Assembly (NCBI RefSeq): GCF_000495435.3
Contig: NZ_AXUN02000135.1
Coordinates: 49,696-85,246, forward strand
Direction: 5' to 3'
DNA length: 35,551 bases
From: Youngiibacter fragilis 232.1
Lineage (GTDB): Bacteria > Bacillota > Clostridia > Clostridiales > Clostridiaceae
In this document: positions 25,923 through 35,551 of the stretch, one piece after another
Layout of the letters: each line of letters begins with the position of its first letter
How positions within the stretch are numbered: the stretch's first letter is position 1
Translations under genes and position numbers: made by a program
The notes under the pieces: generated by a model
The model's database searches: none
Told to the model about the DNA's origin: nothing
What the model saw: the letters and a program-made list of their open reading frames with translations, nothing else

Positions 25923-25953
25923 CATCATGTTGATTAGACTTGTCAACATGATG
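25923..25953. repeat. Inverted repeat upstream of dnaA
   Basis: CATCATGTTGA at 25923-25933 is repeated as its exact inverse at 25943-25953, with a 9-base spacer. It lies about 110 bases before the dnaA start, between the DnaA boxes and the gene. The centre-to-centre distance of 20 bp would place the arms on the same helix face. A dimeric regulator site is likely. It does not match Spo0A, parS or DnaA sites. Confidence 0.7.
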
Positions 25954-26060
25954 ATTTTATTCTTTTTTTGCTGTTTATAACCTGTACACAACCTGTGCGG
26001 TAGTAAAACAGCAGAAAAATCTTTCATTACTTATATAAACATTTTAGGAGGATACTTCAT

Positions 26061-27410
26061 ATGGACGCCCGACTCAAAGAAAACTGGGATAATATACTCA
26101 AAGTGCTGAAAGTGGAGATCATGTCTGAGGTCAGCTACAATACATGGATAGCTGGACTGGTTCCAATTGGCACGAGGGGTGGAGTATTCTATATTGATGT
26201 CCCAAATGAGCTGACCCTGGACATACTTAGGCAGCGATACAAGGTTCTTATCAAGGAAGCAGTAAAGCATGTACTTGATGAAGATATCGAAGTTGATTAT
26301 GTTATCGGAGGACTTCCAGATGTAGCCCCGGTGGTTGAGACCAAGACGGCTGCACCTGTTCCTGAGGTTCCAAGGAGCAACAACGGAACTCTCAATACAA
26401 AATACACATTTGATTCTTTTGTCATAGGTAACTCCAATAGATTCGCACATGCCGCTTCTGTTGCCGTGGCAGAATCTCCCGCAAATGCATATAACCCACT
26501 TTTCCTTTATGGTGGAGTAGGATTGGGAAAAACTCATCTTATGCACGCGATAGGGCACCATATACTTACACAAAATCCAAAGGCGAATGTAGTATATGTA
26601 TCATCTGAAAAATTTACAAATGAACTTATAAATTCAATAAGGTATGACAAGAATGCTGATTTCAGGAACAAATACAGGAATGTAGATGTATTGCTGGTTG
26701 ACGACATACAATTTATCGCAGGGAAGGAAAGCACCCAGGAAGAATTCTTCCATACATTCAATGAACTATACGAAGCAAGGAAACAGATAATAATATCCAG
26801 TGACAGACCACCCAATGAGATACCAACTCTTGAAGACAGGCTCAGAACAAGGTTTGCATGGGGACTTCAGGCAGATATCCAGGCTCCTGATTTTGAGACC
26901 AGGATCGCAATCCTCAAGAAGAAAGCGGAAACTGAAAACTATGTGGTATCTAGTGAAGTCATGGTCTATATTGCCACAAAGATAAAATCCAATATACGAG
27001 AACTTGAGGGAGCCCTTATCAGGGTCATGGCATACTCATCCCTCACAAACAATAAGAACATTACTGTTGATTTGGCTGCAGAGGCACTCAAGGACATCAT
27101 TTCTTCCACCCAGTCCAAGAGCATTACGATAGACCTTATCCAGGATGTTGTGTCCAACTATTATAATATGTCGATTCAGGAGCTGAAATCACAGAGAAGG
27201 ACCAGAAATGTTGCTTTTCCAAGACAGATAGCAATGTATCTTTCCAGAAAGCTTACAGACATGTCCCTTCCTAAAATCGGAGAAGAATTCGGTGGCAGGG
27301 ACCATACTACCGTGATACATGCATATGAAAAGATCTCTGAGGCACTTAAGACTGATGATGCGCTTGCCGGTGCCATAAAGCTTATAACAAAGAAGCTGAC
27401 AAGCCAGTAA
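26061..27410 (+). CDS. dnaA: Chromosomal replication initiator DnaA
   Basis: DnaA binds the DnaA boxes and opens the origin. The protein is 449 residues. Domain I (about 1-80, with [12 protein letters not shown]), a short linker, then the AAA+ domain with Walker A GGVGLGKT at 151-158 and Walker [13 protein letters not shown]. The C-terminal DNA-binding domain carries the signature [15 protein letters not shown] from residue 411. The start at 26061 has GGAGG upstream. The gene sits between two DnaA-box clusters and leads the operon dnaA-dnaN-yaaA-recF-remB-gyrB-gyrA. Confidence 0.99.
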   Translation: MDARLKENWDNILKVLKVEIMSEVSYNTWIAGLVPIGTRGGVFYIDVPNELTLDILRQRYKVLIKEAVKHVLDEDIEVDYVIGGLPDVAPVVETKTAAPVPEVPRSNNGTLNTKYTFDSFVIGNSNRFAHAASVAVAESPANAYNPLFLYGGVGLGKTHLMHAIGHHILTQNPKANVVYVSSEKFTNELINSIRYDKNADFRNKYRNVDVLLVDDIQFIAGKESTQEEFFHTFNELYEARKQIIISSDRPPNEIPTLEDRLRTRFAWGLQADIQAPDFETRIAILKKKAETENYVVSSEVMVYIATKIKSNIRELEGALIRVMAYSSLTNNKNITVDLAAEALKDIISSTQSKSITIDLIQDVVSNYYNMSIQELKSQRRTRNVAFPRQIAMYLSRKLTDMSLPKIGEEFGGRDHTTVIHAYEKISEALKTDDALAGAIKLITKKLTSQ

Positions 27411-27442
27411 TTCACAAATTGTTGATTTAGTTTATTTTAGAC

Positions 27443-27630
27443 TGTGGATAACAGCAACTTCAAACTTCCGCTTCTAACACTGTGGATAAGTAGGTGCCAA
27501 TCGCTATACCTTATCCACATGTTGAAAACTTTGATTTTCACTCAGAATTATAAGGTTTGGAACTTATCCACACTATACCGCAGCCTACTACTACTACAAC
27601 TAAAATTAATATATTATTATCTATATATAG
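27443..27630 (+). other. oriC, downstream cluster with DnaA-trio unwinding element
   Basis: The 302-bp dnaA-dnaN gap holds four perfect DnaA boxes: 27443-27451 and 27481-27489 (minus), and 27511-27519 and 27564-27572 (plus). After the last box come a GC-rich patch at 27578-27585 and CTACTACTACTACAACTA at 27585-27602. Its complement reads 3'-GAT repeats, the DnaA-trio consensus. An AT-rich stretch follows, continuing to about 27630. The order box, GC patch, trio, AT-rich DNA equals the basal unwinding system described in Bacillus subtilis. Strand opening is expected to start here, beyond the trio. Confidence 0.9.
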
Positions 27631-27652
27631 GCAGATAGCGGATCCCGTTATG

Positions 27653-27680
27653 TTGACTGATTCATCCACCATAGAACAAT
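27653..27680 (+). promoter_or_regulatory. Weak candidate dnaN promoter
   Basis: TTGACT at 27653-27658 and AACAAT at 27675-27680 are 16 bp apart, with about 32 bases to the dnaN start. The match is partial, and dnaN may also be read from the dnaA promoter. Confidence 0.25.
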
Positions 27681-27712
27681 GTTACATTCAATGAATTCAG
27701 GAGGTTTTGTTC

Positions 27713-28813
27713 ATGCATTTCAGATGTGAAAAGAAGGATTTGGTCGAAGGCATATCTACCGTACAAAAAGCAATTCAGGGAAAGTCGACCATGCAGGTCC
27801 TCGAAGGTATATATATTGAGACTACAAGTGAAGGACTCATATTGAGAGGGACTGATATAGATCTCAGCATAGAGACAAAAGTACCTGCTACGGTAGTTGA
27901 AGATGGGACCATCGTAATAGACTCCAAGCTTTTCGGTGAGATAGTCAGGAAGCTTCCAAACAGCGAGGTTGATGTTTTAACAACCGAAAACAATACAATA
28001 ACGGTTACTTGCGAAAATTCAGTTTTCAATCTTCTTTTTCTGAATGCTGATGATTTTCCGGACCTTCCAGAAATAGGAAGGGAAAGTGGAGTTGAAATAA
28101 GGGAATCTCTGCTGAAGAACCTGATCACAGCTACCAATTTTGCAGTTGCACTGGATGAGGCCAGGCCTATATTAATGGGTGTATTGTTTGAGGTGAAGAA
28201 CAGCGTGCTCAATATGGTAGCTCTAGATGGATACAGACTTGCGTTAAGAACGGAAAATCTTGATTCGGTAGATGATTTTTCAGTTGTGATACCTGGAAAG
28301 ACACTCAATGAAGTCAACAAGATATTGTCTGACTCAACTGAGAATGTGAGCATATCCTTCAATGACAATCACATCATGTTCAGAATAAAGGATACGAAGA
28401 TAGTTTCAAGGCTTTTATCAGGAGATTTCATAAAGTATGAGTCTATACTCCCAAGTGATTACAGATTAAGCTTTACAACAAGTAAAGCGGTTCTGCATGA
28501 TTCAATTGAGAGAGCTTCGCTCATGTCGAAGGATGGAACGAGCAACCTGATCAAGATGAATATCGATGGTGGACGCATGGTCATAACCTCGAATTCTCAG
28601 TTTGGAAAGGTCAGGGAAGAACTTTCGATTACTTCAAAGGGAGAACCTATCGAGATAGCTTTCAATTCTAGATATCTTATAGATGTTCTCAAAGTAATTG
28701 AAGAGGATGAGATAATGTTTGAGATGACATCGAGTGTCAGCCCCTGCATAATAAAGAACAGGATCAAGGACAACTGCAAGTATCTAGTGCTGCCTGTCAG
28801 AATTGCGAGGTAA
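27713..28813 (+). CDS. dnaN: DNA polymerase III beta sliding clamp
   Basis: The ring-shaped processivity clamp of the replisome. The protein is 366 residues with three repeated clamp domains, beginning MHFRCEKKDLVEGISTVQKA and ending CKYLVLPVRIAR; the C-terminal P-V-R motif is typical. The ATG at 27713 lies 8 bases after GGAGG; a TTG two codons upstream is too close to that site. It follows the origin unwinding region, as expected. Confidence 0.98.
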   Translation: MHFRCEKKDLVEGISTVQKAIQGKSTMQVLEGIYIETTSEGLILRGTDIDLSIETKVPATVVEDGTIVIDSKLFGEIVRKLPNSEVDVLTTENNTITVTCENSVFNLLFLNADDFPDLPEIGRESGVEIRESLLKNLITATNFAVALDEARPILMGVLFEVKNSVLNMVALDGYRLALRTENLDSVDDFSVVIPGKTLNEVNKILSDSTENVSISFNDNHIMFRIKDTKIVSRLLSGDFIKYESILPSDYRLSFTTSKAVLHDSIERASLMSKDGTSNLIKMNIDGGRMVITSNSQFGKVREELSITSKGEPIEIAFNSRYLIDVLKVIEEDEIMFEMTSSVSPCIIKNRIKDNCKYLVLPVRIAR

Positions 28814-28818
28814 GGAAA

Positions 28819-29034
28819 TTGGATGTAACTATTAGGACAGAATTCATAAAGCTGGATTCATTCATGAAATGGTGCGGCGCAGTAGGCCTGGGATCAGAAG
28901 CAAAGGCGTACATTCTTGATGGTTTGGTGAAGATCAATGGAGAAGTCGTTCTGCAGAGGGGGAAGAAGGTATATCCGGGGGATGTTGTAGAATTCAACGG
29001 AGAGACATACAGGGCTGTAAAAGAGTCTGAATAA
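28819..29034 (+). CDS. yaaA: S4-domain RNA-binding protein YaaA
   Basis: A 71-residue protein made of a single S4 RNA-binding domain (LDSFMKWCGAVGLGSEAKAY, VKINGEVVLQRGKKVYPGD). Its place between dnaN and recF identifies it as the YaaA/RlbA family, which in Bacillus is linked to ribosome assembly. The start is a TTG at 28819; GAGG eight bases upstream lies within the end of dnaN. Confidence 0.93.
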   Translation: MDVTIRTEFIKLDSFMKWCGAVGLGSEAKAYILDGLVKINGEVVLQRGKKVYPGDVVEFNGETYRAVKESE

Positions 29035-29045
29035 GTCAGTGACAC

Positions 29046-29082
29046 ATACCACATACAAAGTTAACTTTGTATGTGGTATAAT
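29046..29082 (+). promoter_or_regulatory. 34-bp perfect palindrome overlapping a promoter -10
   Basis: Bases 29046-29079 form a perfect palindrome (17-bp arms, no spacer, centre at GTTAAC). Its right end runs into TATAAT (29077-29082), which is preceded by TGG, making an extended -10. The element fills half of the 69-bp yaaA-recF gap. It could be an operator controlling recF, or the hairpin of a terminator for the upstream genes; no T-run follows directly, although TTTTTT occurs 15 bases later. Confidence 0.7.
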
Positions 29083-29103
29083 ATATTGTGGGTGTTTTTT
29101 ACG

Positions 29104-30198
29104 ATGAGAATTAACAGATTGACTCTTCATAATTTCAGGAACTATAAAGAGCTGGATATGGATCTCGGTAACGGAGTCAATGTTTTCCAGGGGGAAAATG
29201 CCCAAGGTAAGACAAACGTTCTTGAGGCTATGTATTTCTGCGCCTTCGGAAGGTCCCACAGGACCTCAAAAGATAAAGAACTTGTCAGATGGGGAGAAGA
29301 TAATGCAAGAATCAAGCTCCACATCGAAAGGGAAAGACTGGACAAGGATATAGACATATTCATCCTTAATGATGGCAAGAAATCGATTGGGGTCAATAAG
29401 ATCAAAATCAAAAAGATGGGAGACCTGATTGGTGTACTTAATATAGTCATGTTCTCTCCAGAAGACCTTAAGATAGTCAAGGAATCGCCATCGTTGAGAA
29501 GAAAATTCCTGGACATGGAAATAAGCCAGCTTGACAGAAAATACTATAATGCACTCGTGTCGTATAACAAGGTCCTTAACGAAAGAAATTCATTGATGAA
29601 AAACAGGAAGATGGACAGGAACATGCTAGATGTCTATGACCATCAGCTCGTTGACAACGGCCTTTATATCATGAAACAAAGAATGAATTATATCAGGATG
29701 CTTAATGCCAGAGGAAAAGACATACATCTCGAGATTACATCAGGTCGTGAAAATGTTGATTTTGTTTATGTCCCATCTGTTCCTTTTGGTGAGTCGATGA
29801 AAGATGATTTTCTTACAAGTCTTTCCAGAAACAGAGAAAAGGATATGGAGAAAGGTAATACATCGGTAGGCACGCACAGAGATGATTTTTCAATCAATAT
29901 AAATGGTGTTGATGTAAGAAGTTATGGTTCACAGGGTCAGCAGAGGACAGCAGTCCTGACCATGAAGTTTGCCTCCCTTGGGATAATAAGGGATATAAAG
30001 GGTGAATATCCTGTACTGCTTCTTGATGATGTGCTTTCTGAGCTTGATCTTTCGAGAAAGAAGTTCATATTAAAATCCATAGAAAACATACAGACTGTGA
30101 TAACCTGCACAGGAGTCGAGAATATCGAGGATTATCTGACAGGGGATTACAGGCTGTTTAATGTCACGGACGGTTCATTGAAATGGAAGGAGGATTGA
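29104..30198 (+). CDS. recF: DNA replication and repair protein RecF
   Basis: An SMC-like ATPase that helps load RecA at gaps. The protein is 364 residues. MRINRLTLHNFRNYKELDMD is the typical start, with Walker A GENAQGKT at 30-37, the ABC signature SYGSQGQQRTAVL and Walker B PVLLLDDVLSELD around residue 308. The start at 29104 has GGGTG upstream; an 11-residue extension would overlap the palindrome and is rejected. Its stop lies two bases before remB, whose ribosome binding site is inside recF. Confidence 0.97.
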   Translation: MRINRLTLHNFRNYKELDMDLGNGVNVFQGENAQGKTNVLEAMYFCAFGRSHRTSKDKELVRWGEDNARIKLHIERERLDKDIDIFILNDGKKSIGVNKIKIKKMGDLIGVLNIVMFSPEDLKIVKESPSLRRKFLDMEISQLDRKYYNALVSYNKVLNERNSLMKNRKMDRNMLDVYDHQLVDNGLYIMKQRMNYIRMLNARGKDIHLEITSGRENVDFVYVPSVPFGESMKDDFLTSLSRNREKDMEKGNTSVGTHRDDFSININGVDVRSYGSQGQQRTAVLTMKFASLGIIRDIKGEYPVLLLDDVLSELDLSRKKFILKSIENIQTVITCTGVENIEDYLTGDYRLFNVTDGSLKWKED

Positions 30199-30200
30199 AA

Positions 30201-32400
<2,200 letters not shown>

Positions 32401-32413
32401 GGAGGTGTAGCAA

Positions 32414-34969
32414 TTGTACAACGAAGGAAAAGTCATTTCAATTGACATAAAAAAAGAAATGAAGACCAGCTACATCGACTATGCAATGAGCGTTATAGTG
32501 GGACGAGCATTACCTGATGTAAGGGATGGACTTAAGCCTGTTCACAGAAGAATACTATATTCAATGCAACAGTTGGGACTTTCACCTGAAAAAGGCTATA
32601 GGAAGTGTGCGAGGATTGTCGGAGACGTCCTTGGTAAGTACCATCCACATGGAGACAGCTCTGTCTATGATGCCCTAGTAAGGCTTGCACAAGACTTTTC
32701 GATCAGATATCTGCTTGTAGATGGACATGGAAACTTCGGTTCTGTCGATGGGGACTCAGCTGCGGCAATGAGGTACACAGAGGCAAAGCTAGCAAAAATC
32801 GCAGTAGAGATGCTCCGTGACATTGGCAAGGAGACTGTTGACTTTGTAGACAACTTTGATGGAGAGGAAAGAGAGCCCTCTGTTCTTCCATCAAGATATC
32901 CAAATCTGCTTGTAAACGGATCATCAGGTATCGCAGTCGGTATGGCAACAAATATTCCACCCCATAACCTTAAAGAGGTAATAGATGGCGTAATACTGCT
33001 TATAGATAATGCTGATGCTACTGTGCTTGATCTTATGGCTTATATCAAGGGCCCTGATTTTCCGACCTCTGGAACAATAATGGGAGTATCGGGCATAAGG
33101 GAAGCTTATGAAACCGGTAGAGGAAAGGTTATTGTAAGAGCCAAGAGTGACATAGAGGAAGAGAACGGCCGACAAAAGATCATAATAACTGAACTTCCAT
33201 ACATGGTGAACAAGGCAAGGCTCATAGAGAATATCGCAGACCATGTAAAGGAAAAGAAACTCACAGGTATTTCTGACCTGAGGGATGAGTCTGACAGAGA
33301 TGGAATGAGAATAGTAATTGAGCTTAAGAAGGATGCAAATGCACATGTTATACTCAATTATCTGTACAAGCATACAAAGGTCCAGGATACATTCGGAATT
33401 ATAATGCTTTCTCTTGTTAATAACGAGCCGAAGGTATTGAATCTGAGGGAGATGCTTGTCCATTATCTCAACTTCCAGAAACAGGTAGTTACAAGAAGGA
33501 CCATATTTGAACTCGCCAAAGCTGAAGAAAGGGCTCATATACTTGAAGGATTGCTCATAGCCCTTGACAATATTGATGAGGTAGTAAAGATACTTAGAGG
33601 ATCAAAGACTACTGATATTGCAAAGAATGAGCTTATGACGAGGTTCGGACTCTCTGACAGGCAGGCTGTGGCTATACTGGATATGAGGCTTAGAAGGCTT
33701 ACCGGACTTGAAAGAGATAAGATAGTAGATGAATTTGATGAGCTGATGATACAGATAGCAAGGCTTAAGGAAATACTTGGAAGTGAGGCTATTCTCCTTG
33801 GTGTAATCAGGGAAGAGCTTATTGAGATAAGGGATAAATACGGTGATGAGAGAAGAACAAGGATTGAGAAGAAGGATGATGAGATAAATTACGAAGACCT
33901 CATATCTGAAGAGGATGTCGTTATAACCCTCACACAATCCGGATATATCAAGAGGATCCAGGCTGCAACCTATTCTTCGCAGAAGAGAGGCGGCAGGGGG
34001 ATCCAGGCGATGTCAACCAAGGAAGATGACATCGTATCAAAGGTGTTCGTTACATCGACTCACAAGAATCTCTTATTCTTCACAAGCAAGGGTAAGGTAT
34101 ATAAGCTTAAGGCTTATGAGATACCTGATGCAGGACGAGTATCCAAGGGTACTAACCTTGTAAACATAATACCATTGGACCAGGATGAGAAGATTCAGGC
34201 GGTAATTTCAATAGCCGACATGGACCAGGATGGTTTCCTGGTATTCTGCACAGCTAATGGGATAGTTAAGAAAACCGGTCTTGAGGATTATTCCAACATA
34301 AGGAAGAATGGACTTATTGCCATAAACCTCAGGGAAGGCGACGAGCTGCTCAATGTGAAGTTCACAAGGGGAGATGCTGACCTTATACTGGTAACACAGG
34401 ATGGCTATTCAATCAAGTTCAATGAGAACGAGATAAGGACCATGGGTAGAACAGCATCTGGAGTCAAAGGTATAGACCTGAGATCAGGGGATACCTGCGT
34501 ATCCTTTGACATCGCAGTAGAAGGCGAGGACCTCCTTGTAGTATCTGAAAGCGGTCTTGGAAAGAGGACTCCTATCAGTGAATACCACCTGCAGAGAAGA
34601 GGCGGAAAAGGTCTCATAACATACAAGGTATCTTCCAGGACAGGCCCTGTTGTAGGTGCGAGATCCTGCAGCCAGGATGATGAGCTGATGCTCATCAATT
34701 CCGATGGCGTTGCAATCAGGATAAGCATAGCTGAAATATCTGAGACTTCAAGGAATACAATGGGAGTAAAGCTGATGAAGACATCGGAAACTACCAAGGT
34801 TGTTTCAATGGCAAAGATAATCGCAGCAAGAGATGAAGAAGGGCCAGAGGTTGAAGAGATAGACAGTGATGAAACCATAAGCAAGGGCATCCATGATGAT
34901 ACTGATGACAGTGACATTGAATTGGATGTCTATGATGAGGATGACTCAGACGAGGAATCTGAAGAATAA
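32414..34969 (+). CDS. gyrA: DNA gyrase subunit A with acidic C-terminal tail
   Basis: The DNA-cleaving subunit of gyrase. The protein is 851 residues. The catalytic tyrosine is Y121 ([10 protein letters not shown]). The quinolone region [11 protein letters not shown] has Ser82 and Asp86 at the positions of E. coli Ser83 and Asp87, so it looks wild type. The C-terminal beta-pinwheel contains a GyrA box QKRGGRG at 523-529 and a second box-like QRRGGKG at 727-733. The last 45 or so residues are strongly acidic ([20 protein letters not shown]). The start is a TTG at 32414 with GGAGGTG upstream. It is the last gene of the dnaA-gyrA block. Confidence 0.98.
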   Translation: MYNEGKVISIDIKKEMKTSYIDYAMSVIVGRALPDVRDGLKPVHRRILYSMQQLGLSPEKGYRKCARIVGDVLGKYHPHGDSSVYDALVRLAQDFSIRYLLVDGHGNFGSVDGDSAAAMRYTEAKLAKIAVEMLRDIGKETVDFVDNFDGEEREPSVLPSRYPNLLVNGSSGIAVGMATNIPPHNLKEVIDGVILLIDNADATVLDLMAYIKGPDFPTSGTIMGVSGIREAYETGRGKVIVRAKSDIEEENGRQKIIITELPYMVNKARLIENIADHVKEKKLTGISDLRDESDRDGMRIVIELKKDANAHVILNYLYKHTKVQDTFGIIMLSLVNNEPKVLNLREMLVHYLNFQKQVVTRRTIFELAKAEERAHILEGLLIALDNIDEVVKILRGSKTTDIAKNELMTRFGLSDRQAVAILDMRLRRLTGLERDKIVDEFDELMIQIARLKEILGSEAILLGVIREELIEIRDKYGDERRTRIEKKDDEINYEDLISEEDVVITLTQSGYIKRIQAATYSSQKRGGRGIQAMSTKEDDIVSKVFVTSTHKNLLFFTSKGKVYKLKAYEIPDAGRVSKGTNLVNIIPLDQDEKIQAVISIADMDQDGFLVFCTANGIVKKTGLEDYSNIRKNGLIAINLREGDELLNVKFTRGDADLILVTQDGYSIKFNENEIRTMGRTASGVKGIDLRSGDTCVSFDIAVEGEDLLVVSESGLGKRTPISEYHLQRRGGKGLITYKVSSRTGPVVGARSCSQDDELMLINSDGVAIRISIAEISETSRNTMGVKLMKTSETTKVVSMAKIIAARDEEGPEVEEIDSDETISKGIHDDTDDSDIELDVYDEDDSDEESEE

Positions 34970-34983
34970 CTGAAGCATTAATT

Positions 34984-35010
34984 GGATCGTATTTATACGG
35001 TCCTTTTTTT
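34984..35010 (+). terminator. Intrinsic terminator of gyrA
   Basis: An 8-bp stem with one T-G pair (34984-34991 with 34996-35003) and a TTTA loop is followed by seven T. It lies 14 bases past the gyrA stop. Confidence 0.92.
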
Positions 35011-35533
35011 ATACTTATATAATGTAGGGGGATGAATTTCCGTGCCCATCCTGGCGATTATTGAAGAAAGTTACCATAAGCACATTCTCTAAAGTCCATT
35101 AAAGCAGATTAGGGAATCGCTGATTTCTAAAGCTGTTCTTATTTGTATCATCGTATCCATATCCGTATCTAGAAGAAGTGCAGCAAAGAATCTATCAAGA
35201 ATCCAGTGATTTGACATGATAATAACGATAAAATCAGCCTAAACAGCGGATTTGGAATAACCTGCAACCAGAGGCCAAATATCCAAAAAACAGATGATAA
35301 TTTTATTTTTAAAGAAAACATCCGTGATTACAACGGTTTCAATAAGCGGGTTTAGATTTCATAAATCCTGTTTGTCAATAAACAATCCCGTGTGTATCAA
35401 TAATAGGAAAATAGAGATTTAGATAGATATTTCGAGTATTTTAAACCTATTCAACACCAATCGCTCTTAAATCGAATAGGGACGTTGATTAAGGTGGTAA
35501 GATAGTCAATGTCGCTTCTGACATGAGGCAACA
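35011..35533. other. Gene-free stretch between gyrA and an rRNA leader
   Basis: No supported coding region is seen in about 520 bases; all frames are interrupted by frequent stops. A TATAAT at 35018-35023 is followed by GGGGG and a short frame of ten codons (ATG 35032) that I do not consider a gene. TTGTCA at 35372-35377 and TATCAA at 35395-35400, 17 bp apart, form a possible weak rRNA promoter. The rest probably contains promoter and pre-16S leader sequence for the following rRNA operon. Confidence 0.5.
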
Positions 35534-35551
35534 AGCTCTTTGAAAATTAAA
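35534..35551 (+). ncRNA. rRNA operon leader with boxA-like motif, 16S expected beyond the edge
   Basis: GCTCTTTGAAAATTAAA at the right end resembles the boxA antitermination element found shortly before 16S rRNA in Bacillota (CTCTTTGAAAAC type). Together with the position after gyrA, where Bacillus has rrnO, it indicates that a 16S gene begins just past the window. The mature rRNA itself is not present. Confidence 0.55.

Noticed and set aside
26031-26573. Minus-strand open frame opposite the dnaA start
   Set aside because: Antisense to a clear dnaA, with cysteine-rich shadow composition and no homology.
35032-35100. Short frames after the TATAAT downstream of gyrA
   Set aside because: Only 10-17 codons, with no signal or family features; chance frames are likely.

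Overview
The window is a replication-origin neighbourhood of a low- to mid-GC Gram-positive anaerobe-type bacterium, most likely a spore-forming member of Clostridia (Bacillota). Evidence: the order rpmH-oriC-dnaA-dnaN-yaaA-recF-remB-gyrB-gyrA, two perfect parS sites beside soj/spo0J-type parA/parB, a LonC-type protease, a YtvI-type protein, DUF951, DUF3343 and DUF4446 neighbours, and strong GGAGG ribosome binding sites. I cannot name a genus from sequence alone.

Layout. Positions 1-1228 hold a divergent pair: a truncated minus-strand gene for a small exported protein with a nearly exact 16-residue repeat, facing a plus-strand HTH-TPR regulator of the RRNPP type. This looks like a peptide-signalling cassette and is the least ordinary part of the window. 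Positions 1286-4381 hold an unrecognised membrane-anchored protein, purA and pgsA. Positions 4400-11525 form a minus-strand operon (DUF2232, gdpP, rplI, lonC, dnaB, Nudix) with its own promoter. Positions 11682-12700 are the rpsF-ssb-rpsR operon, with a promoter, a probable S6:S18 leader and a terminator. Positions 12806-16977 hold DUF951, DUF3343, a CPBP protease and a head-on trio (class V aminotransferase, YtvI-like permease, lipoprotein). Positions 16997-23307 hold DUF4446, parB, parA, parS, rsmG, mnmG and mnmE. Positions 23408-25501 hold khpB/jag, yidC, yidD, rnpA and rpmH.

The origin is bipartite. DnaA boxes lie upstream of dnaA (25668-25803), and a second cluster lies between dnaA and dnaN. 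The second cluster ends in a box, a GC-rich patch, a DnaA-trio run and an AT-rich stretch, which is the expected unwinding module. Most genes on both sides point away from the origin, as expected. The exceptions are the regulator at 275, pgsA and the 14278-16977 trio. After gyrA there is a strong terminator, about 500 bases with no recognisable gene, and at the extreme right end a boxA-like rRNA leader motif, so a 16S gene probably starts just outside.

Functionally the window covers initiation, clamp, helicase, gyrase and SSB for replication, ParABS segregation, membrane protein insertion (YidC/YidD/KhpB), tRNA wobble modification (MnmE/MnmG), c-di-AMP turnover (GdpP) and ribosomal proteins. 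Unusual points include a YidC lacking the conserved groove arginine, a 36-bp perfect palindrome built around parS at the rsmG stop codon, a 34-bp perfect palindrome overlapping a TATAAT before recF, and many TTG starts chosen by their ribosome binding sites.
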